Below are positions 43,713 to 54,993 of a DNA stretch of 64,000 bases, one piece after another. A model generated the notes under the pieces. It saw only the letters and a program-made list of their open reading frames with translations, had not been told where the DNA came from and searched no databases. The position numbers were made by a program, and so were the translations under genes. The first letter of the stretch is position 1. Each line of letters begins with the position of its first letter. Source of the DNA: Dendrolimus kikuchii (taxonomy: Eukaryota > Arthropoda > Insecta > Lepidoptera > Lasiocampidae); assembly GCA_019925095.2 (NCBI GenBank), contig CM034388.1:30200934-30264933 (forward strand). The letters are read 5' to 3'.

Positions 43713-43765
43713 TAATACATACATACATAACTTCACGCCAGTTCCCTTGCGGGATAGGCACGATC
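43713..43765 (-). mobile_element. R LINE copy, ~53 bp
   Basis: Tail plus aacttcacgccagttccctt and gcgggataggcacg only. No exact duplication seen. Confidence 0.75.
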
Positions 43766-43942
43766 ATTGATTGCACCCTATGATTAAATTAAACTATTAA
43801 GAAAAGAGTAGGAATTGTACCACGAGAGATATTTAATAAATTTACTAAATTTGCACCATTCCATTAGAAGGAAATTTTTTATGTGACAAAAGTCAAATTT
43901 CAACTGTTTGTTGGTGTTGCCAACACATACTACTCTACACAT

Positions 43943-43987
43943 ACTAAAAGTATAAAGTGTGTAAATTACACACTTTACACTTTTAGT
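43943..43987. repeat. Near-perfect palindrome
   Basis: actaaaagtataaagtgtgtaa followed by its reverse complement with one mismatch and a 1 nt centre (arms of 22). Half of it also occurs at 43684-43703. Confidence 0.85.
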
Positions 43988-44216
43988 ATTTTCTTTGATG
44001 TTTACAACTACAGTGGAGACCTAGATTATCTGGATTGGTCAATCAATCAATCAAACAACTTTATCTATCCGTGAGTGGACTGATATATCGCAACTGGCAC
44101 TATTCTTTCGCGCTCTACGCAATCACTGCCTCAGCGTTATGTTATTATCTGAAGACATTTATAATAATTATTTTGCTACGTCATGTCATATCTGTCATGT
44201 CATGACAATCAACCGT

Positions 44217-44465
44217 CTAGGAACGGTGAAAGAATACAATTTCCCGCAGCCGGGCGGTAGGGCATTTGCCCGCCTGGATGGCTACCCCCCCTGGTCTAAA
44301 GTATGTCGCCATAACAACCTTGAGTTGTGTTCCGGCGTTAGTGACTAGGTTCCTGTCTCCCTTAACAGAGCAGCAGCGCATTTGTAGCAGCTTTTCTGTT
44401 GCAAATGTCCATAGGCGATGGTAACCGTTTTCCATCAAGTGCTGCTGAGCTCCTGCAATAAAAAA
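44217..44465 (+). repeat. S1 SINE-like repeat, two internal deletions
   Basis: Starts taggaacggtgaaagaatac; lacks the ctgtcgtaagaggcgac region and part of the end (aagtgctgctgagctcctgc). Confidence 0.8.
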
Positions 44466-44487
44466 ATAATAAAAATCTGTACTTATA

Positions 44488-44763
44488 AATACATACATAA
44501 CTGCACGCCATTCCCTTGCGGGGTAGGCACGAACAACAGAGCGCCATTCAGGCTTATTCTTACACACCTCACTTGCTTCTTTGACATTCATAACTCTTGT
44601 CATGCACGCTCGTCTGTTCCTAAGGCTCCTGACATCACTTTCTGCTAGTACACGATCAATTTGATCATGGAAGGTGTGTCGTGGCCTTCCACGACTTCTG
44701 CATCCATCCACTTTTGCATTATATATCTGTTTAGTCATTCTTTCATCTTGCATTCTTTCCACA
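44488..44763 (-). mobile_element. R LINE copy, ~276 bp
   Basis: R tail, coding end and start of the 15 bp segment; flanks not clearly duplicated. 3 bp deletion in gccattccc. Confidence 0.85.
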
Positions 44764-44904
44764 CAGTATTGTGATGTTTTTAATTGACCGAAGTGTAATC
44801 GCATATTTCTAATGAAGATATATACTCCATAACGCCTCTCAAGTATCGTTGGAATGATTGTCGTGCACTCGAAAAATTTCGGAAATAAAAATTAAATAAA
44901 ATAA

Positions 44905-45600
44905 AAAACTTCGTTTAAAAAAACCGACTTCAAAAACTAAAAAACGAAAAAGTATAAAATAGCTTATTTCTAAAGCTATTATTATTGCGTGGCAATGCAG
45001 CCAGCCTTCTGGGCACGCTCCCCGTTGGCAGTGATCTGCTACATAATGCATTTTGGTTTCAATGTCTGGTTTTTTTTTCTACTTCATTTATCAGATTATT
45101 ATTAATATATATTATCTAAAACATTTCGAAGTCGGTGCAAAGTTTTTATTTTATTTGTTACTTTTAAGTGTCTAGCTATGTATGGATAGAGCTACGAAAG
45201 GTGCCGCGCTTCTTAAAAAATATAGGTCCCAAGAAACGGGAACAGAAAAATGTTCGTAAAATGAAAACTACTGGGCCAAACTATGTAAAATTTTTAGGGG
45301 ACTAAATGGCAACTATTCCGCATCAAACTAAACAAGAATCACGTAGATCGGAACATAAATCTCAGCGTAATCGGTGTACACATGGAACGGAATGGAATTT
45401 TTTTATAAAAAATGTTCATAAAATGAAAACTACTGGGCCAAACTATGTCAAATTTTTAGGGCACCAAATCGAAGCTATTCCGCGTTCAACAAAAAAGAAT
45501 CACGTAAATCGGATCATAAATCTCGGAGTAATCGGTGAACATACATAAAAAAAAAGATCCCGACGAATTGAGAACTTCCTCCTTTTTTTCAATTCGGTTA
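44905..45600. repeat. A family repeat with 162 bp tandem duplication
   Basis: Short module 44905-45130 on plus; long module 45140-45600 inverted relative to 39121-39400. The long module contains two copies of aatttttagggnaccaaat-type sequence, starting at 45251 and 45413, where the 39 kb copy has one. Confidence 0.7.
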
Positions 45601-45839
45601 AAAAAAACATAGTTTTCTTGAAATTCTTCATTATGCACTATAAATATTACCAATGGCAACATTCCCAATTTTACCATGACACTACAGTTGAGATCTAAAA
45701 CATTTACCGGATTAAACGTCGGCGAAAACTGTGGAAACGTCGACGCGACGGGAATTGGAGATGACCGATTTGAAAATCAGCTTAAGGACCTTATTACGCA
45801 GCAGTCGTTATAACCGAAATCGCTTAAGCGATAACACAA
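45601..45839. other. Unassigned sequence
   Basis: Nothing recognisable. Confidence 0.4.
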
Positions 45840-46603
45840 TCTACATACATAAAAGAAAGTCGTGTTAGTTACACTATTTATAACTCAAGAACGGCACACA
45901 TACTCAAACCAACGCGCACTACCATCGCATTGCATTACACGCACACTTCACAAACAAACCAAGACACACAAAGAGCCTAAAAATTAATAACCCAGGCACA
46001 GAAAAGAAAAAACCAACACACATGGCACTAGATAGGACTATATATAAGTATAGATATAAGGCCAACACTGCACATGCACTTCCTCACAACACCAGCATGT
46101 AACAGATACACTCGACATTAGTATAAGTTTAGTATTAAAAATAGGATTAATTAATATAATAAGTTAGTCTTAAGGTACACCATAACATATAAGTCACTAA
46201 ATTAATGTCACACACTAACAAAAATAAAGAATAAGCGTGTATGGACTCTAAAAATTTTCATAGGAATTAAGTATTAAAAAAGGGTACGGAACTCGAGTCC
46301 GTAGATATGTTAATAATAATAAATAAATAAAAAACTCAAGAACGGCTTTACCGATTTGGCTGAAAATTGATGGGGAGGTAGCTTAGAAGCAGGAGACGGA
46401 CATAGGATACTTTTAATCTCGTTGGCGCTGAGATCGTGTTCTAGAATCCTAATCACCTGGAGCGATTTTGGTGATTTTGTTATTGTGTGTTTGAGTGGGT
46501 CCCCGTATGGTTTAGATTCGCAATTAGAACCGGTAGGTGGCGCTGGGATCGGGTCCTAGATTTTATTTTTTCAGAGCAGGACAACGTCTGTCGGGGCCGC
46601 TAG
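45840..46603 (+). mobile_element. Helitron-like element H2, split by T
   Basis: A|TCTACATACATAAAAGAAAG start, ggggccgctag|T end (CTAG 46600-46603). Without the T insertion it is about 313 bp, close to the 319 bp of the copy at 33739-34057. Confidence 0.85.
45896..46332 (+). mobile_element. T retroposon, exact 14 bp duplication
   Basis: Duplication aactcaagaacggc (45882-45895, 46333-46346). Tail gttaataataataaataaataaa. The H2 copy at 33.7 kb is the empty site. Confidence 0.93.
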
Positions 46604-47030
46604 TATTATAATGGAATTAAAACCTGTCAAATATTTGCTCTTAGGATAAAAATTAAATGTCAAACGCCGAGAGTCTTTCATAGTCTTAAAATGGCAGATC
46701 TGACACATTTGGAGGGGCTCTAAAATGGGCTGAAGTGGCCTAAAGCGTTCTTAATGAAGGCTTTATAAATTATTGTCAGCGCTTCCTACAGTTTAAACGA
46801 ACTTTAGGGCTTCACCTCCCTGGAATTTTTTAATACTCTTAATAAGACTAATTTACAGTTGTGTCCATTCATGTGAGAAAATATAAGCCATGTTTTAAAG
46901 GACTATTGTTTACTAAGCTATTGCAAAAGGATATTCAGAATGACAACCTCCTAATAAAATATTCCTTTTTACCAAGTTTCTTAACCTTTAAATGACGTCT
47001 GAAATCAATTCTTAATCATTGGATAATATA
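46604..47030. other. Unassigned sequence
   Basis: No recognisable gene or shared repeat. Confidence 0.45.
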
Positions 47031-47335
47031 TCCGTGCAGGAACGGAGAAAGAATACAATTTCCTGCGGCCAGACGGCCTATCGTAAGAGGTGACTAAACA
47101 ACCCATAGCCAGGTGGTAGGGTATTTGCCCGACTGGATGGCTACCAACCCTGGTCTAGAGTATGTCGCCATAACAACCTTGAGTTGTGTTCCGGCATTAG
47201 TGACCAGGTTCCAGTCTCCCTTAAAAGAGCAGCAGCGCATTTGTAGCACCTTTGGTGTTGCAAATGTCCATAGGCGATGGAAACCGCTTTCCATCAAGTG
47301 GGCCGTCTGCCTGTCTGCTGAACTCACGCAATAAA
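47031..47335 (+). repeat. S1 SINE-like repeat, full length
   Basis: tccgtgcaggaacggag to gaactcacgcaataaaaa. Confidence 0.88.
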
Positions 47336-47364
47336 AATTTTTTACGAAAATGTACCTTTTACAT

Positions 47365-47500
47365 TTTTGGTCTGTCTGTCTGTTCAATTGAAAATGTTGA
47401 AGGAATGTAAATGAAACTTACCACAGAGCTACCTTATATCCCGGGTCAACACTTAGGATACTATTTATCCCCATATATGACGTCATTTTCATAGGATAGA
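47365..47500 (+). repeat. Helitron H6-like fragment
   Basis: tctgtctgtctgttc, taccttatatcccgggtcaac and taggatactatttatccc follow the order of H6 at 35465-35580. Confidence 0.55.
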
Positions 47501-47879
47501 TATATGTGTATAGCATAAAACATGTAGCTTCCGTAGCAATTATTTCCTTGCAATTGGAATAATTTTGCACGCCTATTTGCGTGCAGATTTTAAAACTATA
47601 ATTTATGAATAGTTGACAATAGATCGAATCAAGTGTTAAAAAATATATAATTCAATAATTTATATAAAGTATGGTAGACCTGCACCTAGTTTGCATGCAC
47701 CCTTAATTTTGTACGGAATTCTAGCAAGACTTACGTGTTCCACCTTTGTAAACATTATTCACATGTCAGGCATGTTTTGTATCGAAATTGCTTTTTGTCT
47801 TAAACTTATCGCATATAATATACGGTTCATTAAATTCTGTTTCGCTTTGTCACGGTGAATTTCAGCTTAAGGTACTTGT
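47501..47879. other. Unassigned sequence
   Basis: AT-rich; nothing recognisable. Confidence 0.4.
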
Positions 47880-48640
47880 AGTCTTATGGCTTAGCCGGGG
47901 CCATGCTGCGAACTATCTCGGCCCTCGCCACTATCGAAGCTGTGAGGTCTGTCTTGCAGGATTGGATTGAACGAAAACTAGGCACCCTGACGTTCCGGCT
48001 GAGGTCCTCTTGAGGCACGACTGCTTCGGAAGGTGTCTATGTCAGAGTGCCGTCATTATGAGACCGGCGACGAGGATATGGCGCTGCACATCCTCTAGGC
48101 GTGTCCATCTTGGACAGAGCAGCGCCGAGACTTCGTCGCTGTTACTATATATGACCTCCCGTTCCCAGCCGTGGTTCGCATTATGGTCGGGAGCCGTACC
48201 GGACAAGACGCTGTCTCCTTCTTCTGCGAGCACGTTATACTTGCTAAGGAGATCCTCCCAAAGGAGGCGCCAAAGGGCCAGTCTGGACTTGAACTTCCTC
48301 TTCTCCGTGAACTTCCCCTTTGGAAAGGGTTCCTCACCCACCATCATGCCGTCGAGATGAGCCGTCTCACGGCGCGCCATACGCTGGAAGAATGTGCCGC
48401 TTGGGGACCCCAACGGTGTGACTTGATGTCAATCATCGGTAGGGATCTCGCTGTCCAGCGTGGTTAACCAAATGCTACACAGCGAGAAGAATTGGCTAGC
48501 GATGACCTCCTTCTGCGAGGACGTTATGTCCCAGAAGGAGGCTACCGAAAGAATAACGGAGGAGGATAAGCAGGCGGACCCCTGTCGCAGGCGACGAACA
48601 GGGGTTCACAGGCGGCGCTTTGCTCATCTCCTCCCTATAA
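47880..48640 (+). pseudogene. R1-like LINE C-terminal remnants, two joined
   Basis: GTLTFRL, then a knuckle region with C-H-ALHIL-CP-W residues across shifting frames, as in the C-terminus of the 17-19 kb R1-like protein. From about 48355 a second C-terminus begins: TLEECAAWGPQRCDLMSIIG then MVNQMLHSEKNWLAMTSFCE, aligning with ECAAWGSQRS and MVKAMLSSKRYW there. CEHVI (48230) and CEDVM (48520) are the same position twice, so two truncated copies are fused. Many frame breaks. Confidence 0.75.
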
Positions 48641-49130
48641 CATAGTGGGACGGGGGGGTCGGGGGACCCTTCCGACGAGCCACACCAAGTGCCGTGAGGT
48701 ACTGTATTCGCAGGGACATCCCTCCTTGTCGGCTTGCATCGAGGTGTCACGGTAGTCATACCCATGGTTACGGTCCCGTGGCGCCTCATTATGATGCGGA
48801 GGGACGCTGGAAGGTTTAGTGGATAGTCTGGCGGCCGGTGCTTGCAAGCTACAATGTTGAAGCTTATGTGCAACACCAGCAGCCGAGAGTCCCACATATT
48901 CCTTGGTGGCATCCCCCGGGGCCCGAGGATATGCGCAAATGCATTCCCCCAGCGTTGTCAAAAAAAAGAACAAAAAGTAGTATCCCAGATATGGATGAGG
49001 CCAGCTACTGCCTGCTAGAGCCAGCGGAGGGGCCCGTGACCCTGGCATTAAGAGCGAAGGACAGAATACCGAGGAGTTTCAGTGCGTATTCCCTACTGTG
49101 GTGTGACAATAACATCTTTAGTTCTACCTA
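48641..49130 (+). repeat. R1-like LINE 3' UTR
   Basis: GC-rich; contains ataccgaggagtttcagtg and the gacaaaaagtag...ggatgaggcc block shared with 29450-29612. Open frames here are not protein-like. Confidence 0.65.
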
Positions 49131-49546
49131 GAGGTGCTAGTGCCATCTCGACCTGCCAAATCCCATACACTGACCGCGATTTTCCGCTACGCGCGACTGT
49201 TGGGCCTCAATCTGGTTTCCCAATTTCAGATATTCCACATAGATACATCCCATCCGCATCATCCAACCCCAAATCCCAATAGTAGTAGTTCTTTGCATGC
49301 AATTAATAAGCTATAAGATAGGAAAAAACTGAAACCTATATAGCAATAAAACTAAGAAAAGATTGCCTCTGTCCTGCCCTATGACGGAGAACCCTGGGTC
49401 TACAAAAAAAAAAAAATATATCTGGTTTCCCTTCATAAAAAAAAGGCCATGCTGTGAAGAGTGTGGAATCTCCTCTACGTAGTTAACAAGGAGTTTCATT
49501 GGTATTATAAGACAACCTTAGTATACTTGTACAACAATATACTGTA
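49131..49546. other. Unassigned sequence
   Basis: An A-run at 49403-49416; no gene seen. Confidence 0.4.
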
Positions 49547-49760
49547 CTAGCTGTGCCCGCGACGTCGTCCGCGTGGAATTTGCTTTCAAAACCCTCCGAT
49601 TCTGAAACATTCTTCATTGGTGCTCCGCTCCTATTGGTGTTAACGTGATGATATATAGCCTATAGCCTTCCTAGATAAATGGGCTACTTAACACTGAAAG
49701 AATTTTTCAAATCGGACCAGTATTCCTGCGATTAGTGTGTTCAATCAAACAATATATTAG
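49547..49760 (-). mobile_element. Helitron-like element H1
   Basis: CTAG 49547-49550, cccgcgacgtcgtccgcg hairpin, 5' end decayed near atatattagtata. Confidence 0.85.
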
Positions 49761-50195
49761 TATATTTGGCTACAACACTAATACTTACATTTTAAATATC
49801 GCGATATCTTTTGAATCAAAGGTCCGAATTGAATAATTTAAAAAGTTCTAGAAAGGTATAAAATTCGTCTTGAATATGGAGTTTATTTAGAATTTATTTT
49901 GATAAGGATTAATACCAAGGTACGAAATAAAGAGTTTTTGAAGCGACGGCATTTTATGTATTAAAAAAAATAAAAGAATACACTTATTGTGAGATAACTA
50001 CAATAGTTAGACATATGGTTATGCGATATTTTTTGTAGACAATTATATGTTCTGCAAAGTGGTAGTACATTGTTTTGTTCTATAATCAATAATTTTCGCA
50101 GCGCACGCCGTGTAAGGATTTTTTCGGGTCATTTTTTTACACCTTGGGTTACATTATTGGACTTTTAGTAAGGATCCCTAATTTTTTTTTAAATA
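49761..50195. other. Unassigned AT-rich sequence
   Basis: No recognisable gene or shared repeat. Confidence 0.45.
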
Positions 50196-50330
50196 TAATA
50201 TAGCCTATAGCCTTCCTCGATAAATTTACTATTCAACACTGAAAGAATTTTTCAAATCGGACCAGCGGTTCCTGAGATTAGCGCGTTTAAACAAACAAAC
50301 TCTTCAGCTTTATAATATTAGTATAGACAT
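50196..50330 (-). mobile_element. Helitron-like element H1, 3' half missing
   Basis: From atagcctatagccttcctcg to cagctttataatattagtat; lacks the CTAG half. Confidence 0.8.
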
Positions 50331-50344
50331 AAGTATAATTATTG

Positions 50345-50460
50345 AACACCCACATTGCATATCCCCAAGCTAAAAACCATTACTCTTGTGTTGTTGACCG
50401 ATCTCAGACACCCATTCCACAATAAACAATGGGAAAAAATATTTTGCGAAATTTACCATT
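50345..50460 (-). repeat. Diverged S3 SINE 3' part
   Basis: catatccccaagct, cttgtgtt, cagacacccattcc and gcgaaatttacca follow S3 order. Confidence 0.6.
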
Positions 50461-50462
50461 GT

Positions 50463-51092
50463 TTTTATATTTTTATTGGAGAGTTCAGCAGACAGGCAGA
50501 CTGCCCATCTGTTTGAAAGCGGTTACCATCGCCTATAGACATTTTTAACACCAAAGGTGCTATAAATGCGCTACTGCTCTCTTAAGGGAGACTGGAACCT
50601 GGTCACTGATGCCGGAACACAACTCAGGGTGCATCCGTGCAGGAACGGAGAAAGAACACAATTTCCTGCGGCCGGCCCGCCTGTTGTAAGAGGCGACTTA
50701 ACAACCCACAGTCAGGTGGTAGGGCATTTACCCGACTGGATGGCTACCACCCCTGGTCTAGAGCATGCCGCCGTAACAACTTTGAGTTGTGTTCCGGCAT
50801 TAGTGACCAGGTTCCAGTCTCCCTCAAGAGAGCAGCAGCGCATTTGTAGCAACTTTGGTGTTGCAAATGTCCATAGGCGATGGTAGCCGCTTTCCATCAA
50901 GTGGGCCGTCTGCCTATCTGCTGATCTTCTGCAATAAATAAAAGGTTGTTTTGACGGCATACTCCAGAACAGGGGTGGTAGCCATCCAATCGGGAAAATA
51001 CCCTCCCACCTTGGATGTGGGTTGTTTTTTAGCCTCTTACGACAGGCCGCCCGGCCGCAGGAAATTGTATTCTTTCTCCGTTCCTGCATGGA
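50463..51092 (-). repeat. S1 copy split by an opposite S1 copy
   Basis: Left piece 50463-50633 (poly-A side to acacaactcagg) and right piece 50941-51092 (ggttgttttgacggc to ccgttcctgcatgg) are continuous in other S1 copies. Confidence 0.85.
50634..50940 (+). repeat. S1 SINE-like repeat, full length, nested in S1
   Basis: tccgtgcaggaacggag to cttctgcaataaataaa. Duplication is short or degenerate (agg on both sides). Confidence 0.88.
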
Positions 51093-51111
51093 TAAAAACG
51101 GCACAACGACG

Positions 51112-51190
51112 GGAATGGAATCCGTATCTTCTGCGTTCCAGTGAGCTCGTCCGGCTAAGACTTAGCTCGTTCAACCAGAGATCGTCAGTG
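51112..51190 (-). repeat. S3 SINE tRNA-like head
   Basis: Reverse complement reads ctctggttgaacgagctaag and onward, like the head at 61905-61960; body missing. Confidence 0.6.
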
Positions 51191-51231
51191 ATACAGATGT
51201 TTAGAAATAACCACTTACCACCAGATCGATA

Positions 51232-51728
51232 CATACATACATACATAACTTCACGCCAGTTCCCTTGTGGGGTAGGCACGAACAACAGAGCGCCATTTAG
51301 GCTTATTCTTACACACCTCACTTGCTTCTTTCACATGCATAACTCTTGTCATGCACACTCGTCTGTTCTTAAGGCTCCTGACATCACCTTCTGCTAGTAC
51401 ACGATCAATTCGATCATGAAAGGTGTGTCGTGGCATTCCACGACTTCTGCATCCATCCACTTTTGCATTGTATATCTGTTTAGTCATTCTTTCCACATGC
51501 CCGAACCACCGGAGCATTCCTTTCCTTACCTTCACCCCGACACTCTCTTTCAGACCAACTCTCTTTCTTACTTCGGTATTACGAACGCGGTCCGCGAGCG
51601 TCACTCCGCAGATTTTGCGCAGTGCTCGCATCTCGACCGCGTTTACTCTACTTTCATGCTCTCTCTTCCATACCCAACTCTCGCTTCCATACGTGAGAGT
51701 AAGTACCAGCACCGCGTTGTGTAGTGCA
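51232..51728 (-). mobile_element. R LINE copy, ~497 bp
   Basis: 9 bp duplication agatcgata (51223-51231, 51729-51737). Short subtype; frame open for 153 codons on the minus strand. Confidence 0.9.
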
Positions 51729-51737
51729 AGATCGATA

Positions 51738-52062
51738 TTTACATATATCGTTTCCTAGCCTCTCTAACCCTAAAACCTTGATATAAAAACATTCATAACA
51801 CATGCGTCCTTCTGATAAAGGATATGAACCTAACAAATCAGACCAATCCGCAGGCGTCTTAGATGAAATATTCCTTGACCCCAATTTCCTGAATTTCGAC
51901 TCCTTATGACGTGCTACATTTTTATGTGACCTTCTGACTTTATGTCTATCAAAGGTCAGGTTTTATGAACTTGCATACGATCTCGCTGTATTATTATTTC
52001 CCTAGCCAGATGGCAAAAATAAAAATAAAATAATTAATTCGTCTATCTATATATATATAGTA
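51738..52062. other. Unassigned sequence
   Basis: No recognisable gene or shared repeat. Confidence 0.45.
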
Positions 52063-52474
52063 CTAGCTGACCCGGCAAACTTCGTACCGCCTCAGAATCA
52101 ATAAATAAAATCGTTGATTTCTGAACGACGGGACGAACATCAAACGTTTGACATTCAAAAGTGGAAAAAAAAAACACTTTTAAATTTAATTTGATTTCTG
52201 AACGACTTTTAAATTTAATTGATTTCTAAACGACGGGACGAACATCAAATGTTTGACAGGTAGGAATAATTTCTAAGGGAAAGCGAAATTGTTGTTTTTA
52301 CTATATATATATTCCAAGCATTTTTTCATATTTACTCACCTTTTAAACCTTCCCTAGACTTCCACAAATAATTCAAAATCAAAATTAGCCAAAATCAGTC
52401 CAACCGTTCTCGAGTTTTAGCGAGACTAACGAACAGTTTTTTTTTACAATTGATTTTTTTATATTATATATAGA
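52063..52474 (-). mobile_element. Helitron-like element H5
   Basis: CTAG 52063-52066 (actagctgacccggcaaac), TC start (reverse) 52473-52474; flanks a and t. Contains a direct repeat of gatttctgaacgac. A shorter copy is at 54703-54993. Confidence 0.82.
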
Positions 52475-52477
52475 TAA

Positions 52478-52890
52478 CCAGAGTTAACCCTGCGGCTGGG
52501 ACGCGGTTCAATATCTAGTGCGTACCTCTTATTTAAAGAGCAGGCGTTAATACAGGTTACATTGTATTAAATGTTTATGTCTTCCGGGAGCAAATAGCAC
52601 TCTATTTGCTCCCGGAAGATTCACTTCATTTTATATTGCAAATTATACCAACTCCTGGGACGAAAGGTATACACCAAATCGATCAAAATGACCAAATCAC
52701 AAAAAACCCAAATCCTATTCTATTTTCTTGGATAACCTTTACATCAATCTATCCTAAAATTTATCCCATTATCTGGAATAAAAAGTATCCCTCGTCCACC
52801 CTCGGAATTAAAACTACATATATACCGAATTTCAGCAAAATTGGTCTGATAGTTTTCCGTAAAAGCATAACAAACAAAAACAATTTTTTA
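52478..52890 (-). mobile_element. Helitron-like element H3
   Basis: Starts 3 bp after H5; ccag at its 3' end where H3 at 14050 has CTAG. Body shared (tatcccattatctggaataa). Carries the 18 bp inverted duplication described separately. Confidence 0.7.
52580..52619. repeat. Perfect 18 bp inverted repeat, 4 nt loop
   Basis: tcttccgggagcaaatag, cact, then the exact reverse complement. The H3 paralog near 14152 has only one arm (tatttgcccccgaaagat), so the other arm is an added inverted copy. Confidence 0.95.
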
Positions 52891-52958
52891 TTTTTTATTT
52901 TTAGGCACGCTTTCACCAGATGAATAAAAACAGTTTACTACAAATTTAAGTTTTAAAC

Positions 52959-53228
52959 ATGGTCCTTCGAGCCGGATATGAACCAACGACATATGGATTA
53001 AACAAATGGATGGACCTTGTTGCGGACAGAGAGCACCCCCCTAACCCGCCTGCCGGAGCACAACTATTCTCCGCACCCCGCCTACCGCCGTCGCCCATAG
53101 CTCGCGCAATTAGCAGCTACGCGTCGGACGGAATGCGGGATATAGGAGCGGCTTTGGAGGCAAAAATTACCACAATTCTCATTGACGACTTACCACTCTC
53201 TCTCTCGACTCTTTCGCACAATTTGTAA
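52959..53228 (+). other. Open frame of 89 codons, unrecognised
   Basis: VLRAGYEPTTYGLNKWMDLV opens a GC-rich segment that stands out from its surroundings. The first bases (reverse ggttcatatccggctcg) resemble a tRNA B box, so this is more likely a SINE-like repeat than a protein gene. No family recognised. Confidence 0.3.
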
Positions 53229-53718
53229 TTACGTATTCCTTTATGTATATTTCGATTCTAAGTTACATCTTAATAATAATCATACAGTCCAATTTTATAT
53301 CGAGTTTCATTTCCAAAGAAGAAGCAACTGCCATAGCAATAGACCTTTTAAACACATTCCTAAAATAATTCATCGCCTCTTCTAACGCCTTGAAAAAACA
53401 AAAAAATATTTTATATTTTTCTTTGTTATACAAAGACCCGAGTAAAGGTCGGAGATTTGGACTGTAAGGAATGTGGTAAAGAATTTTGAGTGAGGCGTTG
53501 AACGTAGTGATAACAAAAACTATTCCAATATAAACCGAGTGGCCGGCAGAGGTCGCCCCGTCCCGCGTCAATCTGTGGCAAATTGCATTGAGAATCATCC
53601 AAGCCCCATTGGTCTCGAATCGGACCGACCTACTTTTCCCATCACTATCTCGCCGCAGATTGAAATAAACTTTGACGTTGATCATGACTGACGTCTGGCT
53701 AGACTTTTTGGCGCGTAA
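53229..53718. other. Unassigned; holds a 140-codon minus-strand frame
   Basis: The frame 53263-53685 (minus) has no recognisable domain, no conserved neighbour and biased composition; I do not call it a gene. Confidence 0.4.
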
Positions 53719-54653
53719 GGCCTGCTACATACGTAACGATATAAGGTAGCGATTAATCTGCGCAAACCGATTTGCGCAGATTTATCAATCGTATGTATTA
53801 CAAATCGTTGCAGATTATCGTTCATTGGTGGCAGTTGCAATTTCTATTAGATAAATCGCAGTCGATTGCATTTGCACAGTTTTAATGGGGTATCTAAAGT
53901 TAGCAGATTTCGGTATGCAGGAGGTATTCATCCTCAAATAATCATGTCAATCTTGCGGAGCGAAATTAGAGTCATTTAATAAGTTGATATGAGAAAAAAG
54001 CTTTTCATGAGCCATCCTTTACACCACACACTCTGCGACTTTCTTTCAACACATAATCAGGCCCAATAACGCAAATGCGTCATCATCTTCCATCGTTTAT
54101 GACATGTTTCTTTTTTTTTTTTGTTTTGAGGCGAGGGAAAATGCTTAACCGATTTACGCACAAACTGGGTCGTTGCTAGGGGAACGACACGCGTCGGTCG
54201 GGGGCGATAACACTGCAGCAATAGTATGCTCTTGGCAGCGCTCCGTCCGCGATCGACGTCACAGAATAGTGTGGAAGACTCCGAGCGTTGCTGCACGAGC
54301 GAGCAACCCCAATACCCACTAAAAACCCCCTCCTCCCTGACGACCCTGCGCTTTTGTTTGTGTTGGAAAGGCTGAGATTTAGAACATAGTTACGCCCAGT
54401 CGATCCAGCGCAATAAAGTGCCTGGAGTGTGCCCTGGGAGAACACACCCCACTTCGTTGTGCGGGGGTAGAAGGTCCTTTGCTCTCCTAGCAAGCTAAAG
54501 GCCCCCCGCGGTTTATGACATGTTTCTTGCGCGAACTTATGCGGAGAACTGACAATCGACGCCGATATGGGTGGCGTGTGGAGACTCTAGGGGGGTTCGA
54601 TTTAACTGCACAGTCTAAAATCGCTACGACTTATCATTACATATGTAGCGGGC
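53719..54653. mobile_element. TIR DNA element, PIF-like, carrying a retroposon
   Basis: Left end ggcctgctacatacgtaacg and right end (reversed) gcccgctacatatgtaatg, continuing to ggtagcgatt / cgtagcgatt, give inverted repeats of ~40 bp with several mismatches. Flanks taa and ata only suggest a 3 bp target. No transposase frame. Confidence 0.65.
54113..54510 (-). mobile_element. Poly-A retroposon from an R1-like 3' end
   Basis: Exact 18 bp duplication gtttatgacatgtttctt (54095-54112, 54511-54528). The plus-strand T-run at 54113-54122 is its poly-A. The minus strand includes ggagggggtttttagtgggt, close to the ggggttttagtg block of the R1-like 3' UTRs here. Confidence 0.8.
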
Positions 54654-54702
54654 ATAAGAGAATATTCCATTCAAATTAACAACTTTATTTTAAACAACAA
54701 AA

Positions 54703-54993
54703 GTATTCTTTTAAATTTAATTTGATTTCTGAACGACTTTTAAATTTAATTGATTTCTAAACGACGGGACGAACATCAAATGTTTGACAGGTAGGAATAG
54801 TTGGTTTCTAAGGGAAAGCGAAATTGTTGTTTTTACTATATTTCATGCATTTTTTTATATTTACTCACCTTTTAAACCTTCCCTGGACTTCCACAAATAA
54901 TTCAAAATCAAAATTATTCAAATCAGTCCAGCCGTTCTTGAGTTTTAGCGAGACTAACGAACAGCAATTGATTTTTATATACCTATATATAGA
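54703..54993 (-). mobile_element. Helitron-like element H5, 3' end missing
   Basis: Shares cgacgggacgaacatcaaat and gttctgagttttagcgag-type body with 52063-52474; TC start (reverse) at 54992-54993. Confidence 0.75.

Noticed and set aside
48838..49131. 97-codon protein
   Set aside because: Lies in R1-like 3' UTR sequence; the related block at 29450-29612 does not keep the frame.
52959..53228. 89-codon gene
   Set aside because: Start overlaps a tRNA-like promoter block; likely a repeat. Kept only as an unassigned open frame.
53263..53685. 140-codon minus-strand gene
   Set aside because: No recognisable domain, no supporting context and ordinary length for a chance frame in this composition.
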